NCBI GenBank assembly: GCA_913009285.1
Contig: CAJVYE010000095.1
Location: forward strand, 1-5,378
Source: an uncultured Nitrospirota bacterium
GTDB taxonomy: Bacteria; Nitrospinota; Nitrospinia; SZUA-224
Length of the DNA stretch: 5,378 nucleotides
Direction of reading: 5' to 3'
Shown: positions 1-5,317 of the stretch, piece after piece
Layout of the letters: each line of letters opens with the position of its first letter
Position numbering within the stretch: position 1 is the stretch's first letter
Notes under the pieces: model-generated
Told to the model about the DNA's origin: nothing
The model's input: the letters and a program-made list of their open reading frames with translations, nothing else
Database searches by the model: none
Translations under genes and position numbers: made by a program

Positions 1-136
1 TTGGAGGTTGGATGATATACTGGTGATCGCTGTTGGTCTGTAGAACTACGTGATCATGTGATGATAGTATCTTGGGATTTTCTCTCTGTTTTTTTTTTTG
101 TTTTTGTTTTCTTTGTTCTTTTATTTTTTTTTTTTT
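1..136. other. Non-genomic read-through tail upstream of sequencing adapter
   Basis: No gene is supported here. Bases about 90-136 are almost pure T with scattered G, C and A. They end directly at the 5' terminus of an Illumina P5 adapter. On the opposite strand this reads as genomic insert, then adapter complement, then poly-A-like bases, which is what sequencers produce when cycles run past the end of a short library molecule. Bases 1-89 are of mixed composition and could be further noise or a chimeric join; I cannot tell which. Nothing physically lies beyond the P5 end of a library molecule, so this stretch should not be treated as the natural upstream neighbour of glyA. Confidence 0.85.
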
Positions 137-194
137 AATGATACGGCGACCACCGAGATCTACACTCTTTCCCTACACGACGCTCTTCCGATCT
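137..194 (+). other. Illumina P5 / TruSeq universal adapter contamination
   Basis: The 58 bases match, from memory and without a mismatch, the full TruSeq universal adapter. It begins AATGATACGGCGACCACC, which is the P5 flow-cell end, and finishes with the read-1 primer end ACGCTCTTCCGATCT. It is synthetic DNA left untrimmed in the assembly. It is open in the glyA frame and translates to the peptide MIRRPPRSTLFPYTTLFRS, a hallmark of adapter contamination in predicted proteins. The first genomic base is 195. Confidence 0.99.
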
Positions 195-545
195 GGTTAT
201 GATCTGGTATCCGGGGGCACTGATAATCATCTGATATTAATCGATCTTACAAAAAAGGATATTACAGGAAAGGTTGCATCCAGGGCGCTTGATAAGGCTG
301 GTATTGTGTTAAACTACAATATGGTACCCTTTGATAAAAGGAGTCCCTTTGATCCTAGCGGGATAAGGCTTGGTACACCATCGGTTACATCAAGGGGGAT
401 GAAAGAAGAAGAGATGAAATTCATCGCCAGGAAGATAGATGAGGTTATTACGAATAATAATGATGAAGAGAGGTTAAAGAGGATCAAGGAAGAGGTTAAG
501 GATTTGTGTAAGGGGTTTCCTATACCAGGGTTGCTTTTAAACTAA
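195..545 (+). CDS. glyA: Serine hydroxymethyltransferase, C-terminal fragment (5' truncated by adapter junction)
   Basis: This is the last 116 residues of serine hydroxymethyltransferase, the cytoplasmic PLP enzyme that interconverts serine plus tetrahydrofolate with glycine plus 5,10-methylene-tetrahydrofolate. Family landmarks are the VSGGTDNHL segment at fragment residues 5-13, the RSPFDPSGIRLGTPSVTSRG block at 49-68, and the closing helix ending CKGFPIPG. Arg58 of the fragment aligns with E. coli Arg363, which binds the substrate carboxylate. About 300 N-terminal residues are missing, including the PLP-binding lysine (E. coli Lys229). The loss is a sequencing or assembly break at the adapter, not a biological truncation. 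The reading frame stays open upstream through the adapter to an ATG at 72, but that extension (MGFSLCFFF...) is artificial. The TAA stop lies 63 bases before nrdR, a neighbour arrangement seen in many bacteria. Confidence 0.95.
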   Translation, partial: GYDLVSGGTDNHLILIDLTKKDITGKVASRALDKAGIVLNYNMVPFDKRSPFDPSGIRLGTPSVTSRGMKEEEMKFIARKIDEVITNNNDEERLKRIKEEVKDLCKGFPIPGLLLN

Positions 546-608
546 ACGGTTATGCTGATCAGTCAGCACAAAGGGGAATGAAAAAAGGTATTTTCAGGTG
601 AATATTAT

Positions 609-1070
609 ATGAAATGTCCGTATTGTAGTGATATGGAGAATAAAGTTGTCGATTCCCGGCTTAGCAAGGAAGGGGATATGATAAGGCGGAGGCGTGAGTG
701 TCTTCACTGTTCTGATAGGTTTACTACCTATGAAAGGATAGAGATAAATTTACCACCAGTTATCAAGAAGGATGGGAGACGTGAGCCTTTCAACAGAGAA
801 AAGATCCTTGATGGTGTCCAGAAGGCGTGTCAGAAGCGTCCAATAAGTACAGAAGATCAAGAAGAATTGGTCAATAGAGTAGTGAAATTCTGCCAGGAGA
901 GTGGAGAAAAGGAAATATCCTGTAAAACAATTGGGGAGAGGGTTGTAAAGGAGTTATATAACATGGATGATGTTGCCTATGTAAGATTTGCCTCGGTCTA
1001 CCATTCCTTTAAAGATGTTAATGAGTTTATGAGTGAATTGAAAACCCTGTTGAGAAGTAAAGAGGCGTAG
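609..1070 (+). CDS. nrdR: Transcriptional repressor NrdR
   Basis: NrdR is the ATP/dATP-sensing repressor of ribonucleotide reductase genes, a zinc-ribbon DNA-binding protein with an ATP-cone. The 153-residue length is normal for the family. The zinc ribbon has cysteines 3, 6, 31 and 34 (MKCPYC and CLHC), with the basic stretch RRRRE at 26-30 and FTTYERIE at 38-45. The ATP-cone spans about 49-139, opening with PPVIKKDGRREPFNREKI and including the VAYVRFASVY segment near the end. The start at 609 places the CPYC motif at residue 3, as is typical. It is preceded by AGGTGA (596-601), a reasonable ribosome binding site 7 bases upstream. I see no NrdR-box pair or ribonucleotide reductase gene in the window, so its targets lie elsewhere. 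It follows glyA by 63 bases and may be co-transcribed with it. Confidence 0.97.
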   Translation: MKCPYCSDMENKVVDSRLSKEGDMIRRRRECLHCSDRFTTYERIEINLPPVIKKDGRREPFNREKILDGVQKACQKRPISTEDQEELVNRVVKFCQESGEKEISCKTIGERVVKELYNMDDVAYVRFASVYHSFKDVNEFMSELKTLLRSKEA

Positions 1071-1156
1071 AAGCTGGGCGATCCCATAGGTTTTTGTTGA
1101 CTCTGTTGTTTTACCTACTGATGTATTACAAATAGATTCTGCGGTGAAATTATTCT

Positions 1157-1834
1157 ATGCCAAGATATTATCCTGTCTACCTCGATTTAAATGGTAAAAA
1201 ATGTGTTGTTGTAGGTGGTGGCACTGTAGCAGCGAGAAAGGTTGGTTCTCTATTGAAAAGCAGTGCAGATGTATGGATTGTCAGTCCTGATCTTTCAAGG
1301 CAGCTTAAAGAGCTAGTAGTTCAGAAAAAGGTAAGATATATAAAGGAGAGATTTGAAGAAAGGCATCTAAAGGATGCCTTTCTTGTTATTGGGGCTACAG
1401 ATGATTCCTCCATTAATTCGAGGATAAGTAGAGAGGCACAAAGAAAAGGGATATTGGTAAACATTGTGGATTTGCCTGAGGATTGTAATTTTATTGTTCC
1501 CTCGGTTGTCGAACGGGGAAATGTGGTTATAAGTATCTCAACAGGTGGCAAAAGCCCTGCCCTGTCAAAAAAGATAAGGAAAGAGCTGGAGCAAAGATAC
1601 GGAGAGGAGTATGAGGAATTCATAGTCCTTATGGGAGAGATTAGAGAATACATCATGTCTGAGGTGAATGATGGCAGACAGAGGAGTGTTATCTTCCAGA
1701 AGTTGGTCGATTCAGAGATAATAGATCTTTTAAAAAAGGGAAGAAAGGATAAGGCAGAGGAGGAGATAGCCCGAATATTTAGGTCAATGGGGGTTAGGGC
1801 CCGCCCCAAAAGAAGAGGAAAGGTAAAGAAATGA
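1157..1834 (+). CDS. sirC: Stand-alone precorrin-2 dehydrogenase (siroheme synthase N-terminal domain, SirC/Met8 family)
   Basis: This enzyme oxidises precorrin-2 to sirohydrochlorin with NAD+; some family members also chelate iron to give siroheme. The Rossmann nucleotide-binding loop is VVVGGGTVAARKV at 17-29 (glycines 20-22), followed by ATDD at 80-83 and NIVDLPED at 102-109. Asp105 aligns with catalytic Asp104 of enterobacterial CysG. The STGGKSPALSKKIRKEL helix at 128-144 is conserved; Thr129 sits where Salmonella CysG has the phosphorylated Ser128. Length is 225 residues and the uroporphyrinogen-III methyltransferase domain of CysG is absent, so the methylation step must be encoded elsewhere. 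The C-terminal 15 residues are very basic (RARPKRRGKVKK), of unknown meaning. GGTGA at 1143-1147, 9 bases upstream, supports the ATG at 1157. Its stop overlaps the next gene's start (ATGA), implying translational coupling. Confidence 0.93.
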   Translation: MPRYYPVYLDLNGKKCVVVGGGTVAARKVGSLLKSSADVWIVSPDLSRQLKELVVQKKVRYIKERFEERHLKDAFLVIGATDDSSINSRISREAQRKGILVNIVDLPEDCNFIVPSVVERGNVVISISTGGKSPALSKKIRKELEQRYGEEYEEFIVLMGEIREYIMSEVNDGRQRSVIFQKLVDSEIIDLLKKGRKDKAEEEIARIFRSMGVRARPKRRGKVKK

Positions 1835-2619
1835 AAGAGATATTTTTTTCTATTACCCTTTTTTGTTACTTTGTTGGAACCCTTACACATTTTATATTCC
1901 TGGGATTACGTAAAAAGTTACTTCTTATTATTGCGATGATTACAGTAATTGTGGGATTTATTTGTCATACTGCTGCATTGTTTTCTATATCTTTTGAGAC
2001 AGGTCACGGACCATATACCAATTTTTTCGAATATATGGCCTTCTTTTCCTGGACCATAGTGCTGGTATATCTGATTGTAGAATTCAGATACAGGATAAAG
2101 GATCTCGGCTCCTTTGTTATTCCTTTAGCATTGCTTATGTTGGCATATTCAAATCTCCTCCCTGAGGAGATACCCTCATCAACCAGTGTGCTGAGATTTT
2201 GGACCACACTTCATTACACACTGTCCTTTCTAGGATATGCTGCCTTTACTTTGACCTTTGGTGCAGGGCTGATGTATATAATCCAGGAGAAACAACTCAA
2301 ATCAAAGAAACCAGGATCTTTTTACTATCGCTTACCTTCGTTAGAGATTCTTGATAATCTCAATCACAAGTTAATATCGGTCGGTTTCCCACTCTTTACC
2401 ATGGGGTTTGTTACTGGTTCTATCTGGGTTGGTAAGGCAAAGGGTCATTATCTTTCATGGGACCCGGTAAAGACATTACCTTTGATTATTACATGGATAA
2501 TATATGCTGCACTCTTTGTTGGACGTATAACAGTGGGTTGGAGAAGGAGAAAGGCCGCCCTTGGTGCAATAATTGGGTTTTTCATGATAATCATCACTTA
2601 TCTGATACATGTATATTAA
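1831..2619 (+). CDS. ccsA: CcsA/HemX-family membrane protein (cytochrome c assembly / heme handling)
   Basis: This is a 262-residue inner-membrane protein with about eight hydrophobic segments (roughly 3-25, 30-52, 64-85, 93-109, 125-151, 181-199, 215-233, 242-260). It belongs to the cytochrome c assembly (CcsA/CcmC/ResC/HemX) superfamily. Supporting features are the LHYTLSFLGYAAF helix with His128, GHYLSWDP at 205-212 resembling the heme-binding tryptophan-rich WWD motif, and His260 in the last helix. The tryptophan motif is degenerate: the usual WGxYWxWD has lost its leading tryptophans. In Bacillus, HemX of this family lies beside hemA and lowers HemA level; in other bacteria CcsA delivers heme for cytochrome c maturation. 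Position just before hemA and the short length favour a HemX-like role, but this is inference and ccsA is a family label. The start overlaps the sirC stop and is preceded by the purine-rich GAGGAAAGG (1815-1823). Confidence 0.85.
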   Translation: MKEIFFSITLFCYFVGTLTHFIFLGLRKKLLLIIAMITVIVGFICHTAALFSISFETGHGPYTNFFEYMAFFSWTIVLVYLIVEFRYRIKDLGSFVIPLALLMLAYSNLLPEEIPSSTSVLRFWTTLHYTLSFLGYAAFTLTFGAGLMYIIQEKQLKSKKPGSFYYRLPSLEILDNLNHKLISVGFPLFTMGFVTGSIWVGKAKGHYLSWDPVKTLPLIITWIIYAALFVGRITVGWRRRKAALGAIIGFFMIIITYLIHVY

Positions 2620-2623
2620 AAAT

Positions 2624-2721
2624 AGTGCCTAAAATGCCTAAAGTGAGCTAACGTGCCTAAAGTTAACGGATTGTATTCTATTAACTTGAGGAACTTTAGC
2701 TCACTTTACACTTTAGGCACT
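2624..2721. repeat. 98-nt imperfect palindrome with TGCCTAAA submotif between ccsA and hemA
   Basis: The element starts four bases after the ccsA stop codon. Three nested arms pair: 2624-2633 with 2712-2721 (10/10, AGTGCCTAAA), 2639-2651 with 2696-2708 (13/13, TAAAGTGAGCTAA) and 2653-2666 with 2681-2694 (12/14). They are separated only by small internal loops (5 against 3 bases, then a C/T mismatch), and the apical loop is 14 bases. The 8-mer TGCCTAAA occurs three times on the left (2626, 2635, 2654) and once inverted at 2712-2719, so the arms are themselves built from a short repeated unit. No T-run follows the stem, so it is not a classical terminator, although it could end or stabilise transcripts. 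A dispersed REP/MITE-like element is the most likely identity. I see no recognisable mobile-element gene attached. Confidence 0.85.
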
Positions 2722-2773
2722 TATAAACAAGTCACCACCTCTGGTGTTGGTAATTTGAATAAACAGAAATTAC

Positions 2774-2779
2774 TATAAT
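2774..2779 (+). promoter_or_regulatory. Candidate -10 box immediately upstream of hemA
   Basis: A perfect TATAAT lies five bases before the hemA ATG. No good -35 sits at 16-18 bases: TTGAAT at 2755 is only 13 bases away and TTGGTA at 2747 is 22 away. If used, transcription would begin at about the start codon and give a near-leaderless hemA message, in line with the absence of a Shine-Dalgarno sequence there. In AT-rich DNA the hexamer may be chance. Confidence 0.22.
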
Positions 2780-2784
2780 TAGCT

Positions 2785-4059
2785 ATGAATATTATTGTTG
2801 TAGGTATAAATCATAAAACAGCTCCTGTATATATCAGGGAGAGAGTGGCCTTTCCTGAGGAAAAGATTAGGGAGTCCCTGGAATGGCTATCTAGACTTCA
2901 TGAGATAGAGGAAAATGTTATCCTTTCCACATGTAATAGGGTTGAGATATATGCAAGAGTCAAGGATATAACGAATGGTATAGCAGAGGTAAAGAGATTT
3001 ATTTGTGATTATCATAATATCCCTTATGAGGAGCTTGAAAGGTATTTTTATACATATTCAAAGGAGGAGGTCGTTCAACATCTTTTTGAGGTCTCTTCTA
3101 GTTTGGATTCAATGGTAATAGGTGAACCACAGGTGTTAGGTCAGGTAAAGGATGCCTATACCGTTGCAAAATCCCTTCGTGTTACAGGTATTATCTTGAA
3201 TCAACTCTTTGAAAAGTCCTTCTCTGTTGCCAAGAATGTAAGGAGTAAGACAAGGATTGCTGAGAATGCTGTATCTATAAGCTTTGCTGCTGTTGAGTTA
3301 GCCAAAAAGATCTTTGGTGATATAAAGGGGAAAACAGTAATGCTTATCGGGACCGGGGAGATGTCAGAACTGGCAGCGCGACATCTGATATCTAATGGGG
3401 TAAGAACTATTCTGGTAGCCAACAGGACATTTGATAGGGCTGTGGAGATGGCAAAGGAGTTGAAAGGGAGTGCGATCAGATTTGAGAATTTCCAAGAAGA
3501 TCTTATCAGGACAGATATTGTGATAACCTCGACCGCAGCGCCACACTTTATTTTAAAAAAGAAGACTATTGAAAAGATTATCCATCTTAGAAAAAATAGA
3601 CCGATGTTTTTTATAGACATCGCTGTACCCCGGGATATCGAGGCAGCAGTAAATGAGATCGAGAATGTCTACCTTTATAATATTGATGACCTTCAGAATG
3701 TAATAGATACCAATATAATAGAACGCGAGAAAGAAGGGGTGAAAGCAAGAGAAATAATAAAAAAAGAGACGGTTAATTTTACCAACTGGCTTAATTCTCT
3801 GGAGATGGCACCGACGATTGCCTTAATGAGAGAGAAGGCAGAGAAGATCCGCATTGCTGAAATGGAAAAGACCTTTTCTAAATGGAAAGACCTATCTGAC
3901 GAAGAAAGTGCAGCTATAGATAACCTTACTGCTGCTATAGTAAATAAGCTCCTCCATAACCCTACTGTTAATCTCAAGAATCAGGTAAAATCAAAAGATA
4001 AACACTGGTATCTCAAGGTTATCAGACATCTATTTAACCTGGATGGAATCTCAGACTAG
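2785..4059 (+). CDS. hemA: Glutamyl-tRNA reductase
   Basis: HemA reduces glutamyl-tRNA(Glu) with NADPH to glutamate-1-semialdehyde, the first committed step of the C5 tetrapyrrole pathway, in the cytoplasm as a V-shaped dimer. The 424-residue length is normal. The N-terminal catalytic domain has GINHKTAPVYIRERVAF (7-23), the nucleophile Cys50 in LSTCNRVEIYA, His99, and GEPQVLGQVKDAY starting at Gly113. The NADPH domain has the GTGEM loop at 189-193. The C-terminal helical dimerisation domain runs from about 320 to the end. One mild oddity is Tyr16 in the APVxIRE motif, where Glu or Asp is usual. The start at 2785 gives the canonical N-terminus, but no Shine-Dalgarno sequence precedes it. It lies 165 bases after ccsA, a gap largely filled by a palindrome, and 322 bases before hemC. 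HemL (the next enzyme) is not in the window. Confidence 0.98.
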   Translation: MNIIVVGINHKTAPVYIRERVAFPEEKIRESLEWLSRLHEIEENVILSTCNRVEIYARVKDITNGIAEVKRFICDYHNIPYEELERYFYTYSKEEVVQHLFEVSSSLDSMVIGEPQVLGQVKDAYTVAKSLRVTGIILNQLFEKSFSVAKNVRSKTRIAENAVSISFAAVELAKKIFGDIKGKTVMLIGTGEMSELAARHLISNGVRTILVANRTFDRAVEMAKELKGSAIRFENFQEDLIRTDIVITSTAAPHFILKKKTIEKIIHLRKNRPMFFIDIAVPRDIEAAVNEIENVYLYNIDDLQNVIDTNIIEREKEGVKAREIIKKETVNFTNWLNSLEMAPTIALMREKAEKIRIAEMEKTFSKWKDLSDEESAAIDNLTAAIVNKLLHNPTVNLKNQVKSKDKHWYLKVIRHLFNLDGISD

Positions 4060-4084
4060 CAAAACCTCGTAAGTGAGTAATTCC

Positions 4085-4269
4085 TTAATCCCAAATAATG
4101 CGATTGAAATCGTTAGCATACGCCGAAGAAGTGCCACAGGCAAGACGCTTTAATAGCTTTGGGCACAGACATATTGAAATATTTCTGTGGTCAAAGCTAT
4201 TGAAGCAACGCCGACTGTGGTGCTGATTTCAAGCATTATGACGGTTTCAATTGCATTATTTGGGATTAA
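4085..4269. repeat. 185-nt near-complete palindrome (MITE-like) between hemA and hemC
   Basis: This element fills most of the 322-base gap after hemA (4060-4381). The outer arms 4085-4115 and 4239-4269 pair over 31 positions: 28 Watson-Crick and 3 G-T. After a symmetrical 15x15 internal loop, 4131-4139 pairs with 4215-4223 in the same register (7 Watson-Crick, 2 G-T). A further arm, 4147-4175 with 4178-4206, has two true mismatches (4163/4190 and 4170/4183) and two G-T pairs. The fold centre is at 4176-4177. The ends are TTAATCCC and GGGATTAA. No open reading frame of note lies inside. This architecture fits a miniature inverted-repeat transposable element or a long structured RNA; a simple terminator would be far shorter and followed by a T-run. 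It probably separated hemA from hemC by insertion, which is inference. Confidence 0.88.
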
Positions 4270-4288
4270 TATCCCTTGTCATAGGTCC

Positions 4289-4329
4289 TTGTAAAATTTT
4301 CCCTTCTTTGATATGGTATAGATATCAAA
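4289..4329 (+). promoter_or_regulatory. Candidate promoter with overlapping 8-bp inverted repeat upstream of hemC
   Basis: An exact inverted repeat TTTGATAT (4307-4314) / ATATCAAA (4322-4329), separated by GGTATAG, lies 52 bases before the hemC start. Its dyad geometry (8-7-8) suits a dimeric regulator. It overlaps a weak promoter-like pair: TTGTAA at 4289-4294 and TATGGT at 4312-4317, spaced 17 bases, each matching consensus at four of six positions. A regulator bound at the repeat would cover the -10 region. The repeat could equally be a small hairpin in a leader RNA. No specific regulator is recognisable from the half-site. The rest of 4330-4381 shows nothing further. Confidence 0.3.
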
Positions 4330-4381
4330 ATTTGCAGCTATCAATAACCAAACATAGAGATTCATATTACTAAAAACTATT

Positions 4382-5317
4382 ATGAAAGATCATATAAGGA
4401 TTGGGAGTCGGGGGAGTCAACTTGCCCTGTGGCAAGCAAGGTGGGTAAAAAGAAGATTAGAGGAATGGTATACAGGTATAGACGTTACCATTGAAAGGAT
4501 AAAGACAAAGGGTGATAAAATAGTGGACGTTCCTCTTGCAAAGGTGGGTGGAAAGGGACTATTTGTCAAGGAGATCGAGGAATCTTTACTAAATAATAGG
4601 ATAGACGTTGCTGTACATAGCATGAAGGATCTTCCTACCGATATTCCTGAGGGGATTGTAATCATTGCTATTACAGAGAGGGAGGACCCGAGAGATGTCA
4701 TAATCTCTAAAGATGGTGTAGGCTTATCTGATCTTAAAAAAAACGCCAGGATAGGTACAAGCAGCCTCAGACGTCAGGCACAAATTCTCAATTTTCGTCC
4801 TGATCTCTGTATATTACAACTTAGAGGTAATCTCGATACAAGGATAAAGAAACTATACTCAGAGGATCTTGATGCAGTTATAGTAGCAGCAGCAGGTGTT
4901 AAGCGAATGGGTTGGGAGGAAAAGATTAGTGAGTTTTTGCCTTATGATATATCTTTACCGGCTATAGGTCAGGGGGCACTGGGTATAGAGGTTAGGAAGG
5001 ATGATAGTAATATTATTGAAATGATAGAGAGGTTTAATCATTATGAGACATCAATAGAGGTTGGTGCAGAAAGGGCGTTTCTCAAGAGGTTGGAAGGAGG
5101 GTGTCAGGTGCCTATTGCTGCGTTTGCCAAAATCAGCGATAACAGACTCTTGTTGGAAGGAATGATTGGAAGTATCGATGGGAAGAGGCTTTTAAGAGAA
5201 AAGATAGAAGGAGACAGTGACAGGGTAATTGAACTAGGGGTCAGGCTAGCAGATATTCTTCTCGATATGGGCGGTGATAAGGTTTTAAGAGAGGTGTATG
5301 GAGGAAAAAATTTATAG
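4382..5317 (+). CDS. hemC: Hydroxymethylbilane synthase (porphobilinogen deaminase)
   Basis: HemC condenses four porphobilinogens into the linear tetrapyrrole hydroxymethylbilane in the cytoplasm, using a covalently bound dipyrromethane cofactor. The 311-residue protein is full length. It shows the N-terminal RIGSRGSQLALWQA (6-19), KGDKIVDVPLAKVGGKGLFVKEIE (43-66), the HSMKDLPT motif at 79-86 with catalytic Asp83 (E. coli Asp84), the arginine-rich GTSSLRRQAQ and LRGNLDTR substrate-binding segments, and LPAIGQGALGIEVR. The cofactor cysteine is Cys241 in LEGGCQVPIAAFA (E. coli Cys242). All expected catalytic elements are present. There is no Shine-Dalgarno sequence before the ATG, as in hemA. 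It is 322 bases downstream of hemA, a spacing far larger than in compact hemA-hemC operons. The usual downstream hemD/cobA gene does not follow within the 61 bases available. Confidence 0.98.
   Translation: MKDHIRIGSRGSQLALWQARWVKRRLEEWYTGIDVTIERIKTKGDKIVDVPLAKVGGKGLFVKEIEESLLNNRIDVAVHSMKDLPTDIPEGIVIIAITEREDPRDVIISKDGVGLSDLKKNARIGTSSLRRQAQILNFRPDLCILQLRGNLDTRIKKLYSEDLDAVIVAAAGVKRMGWEEKISEFLPYDISLPAIGQGALGIEVRKDDSNIIEMIERFNHYETSIEVGAERAFLKRLEGGCQVPIAAFAKISDNRLLLEGMIGSIDGKRLLREKIEGDSDRVIELGVRLADILLDMGGDKVLREVYGGKNL

Noticed and set aside
72..194. Hydrophobic Phe/Cys-rich N-terminus (MGFSLCFFFCFCF...) as a signal peptide or membrane anchor of the first protein
   Set aside because: It is a translation of the T-rich artefact tail and the sequencing adapter, not of genomic DNA.
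553..568. Small hairpin TGCTGA-TCAG-TCAGCA between glyA and nrdR as a terminator
   Set aside because: The stem is only six base pairs, and A/G-rich sequence follows it instead of a T-run. It could be chance or a minor leader structure.
1097..1127. TTGACT / TGTATT promoter-like pair upstream of the precorrin-2 dehydrogenase gene
   Set aside because: The spacing is 19 bases and the -10 matches at only four positions. Such pairs are expected by chance in AT-rich spacers, so it was not listed.
1321..1890. Long minus-strand open frame of 189 codons opposite the precorrin-2 dehydrogenase gene
   Set aside because: It is antisense to a clearly conserved gene, has no family resemblance and is best explained as a shadow frame. 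The other overlapping minus-strand frames were rejected for the same reason.
2733..2746. CACCA-CCTC-TGGTG mini-hairpin upstream of hemA
   Set aside because: It has five base pairs, no T-run and no recognised motif. It is too small to interpret.
4060..4381. CRISPR array or tRNA gene in the hemA-hemC spacer
   Set aside because: The repeated sequence is a single inverted palindrome, not spaced direct repeats, and no cloverleaf with T-loop or anticodon features is visible.
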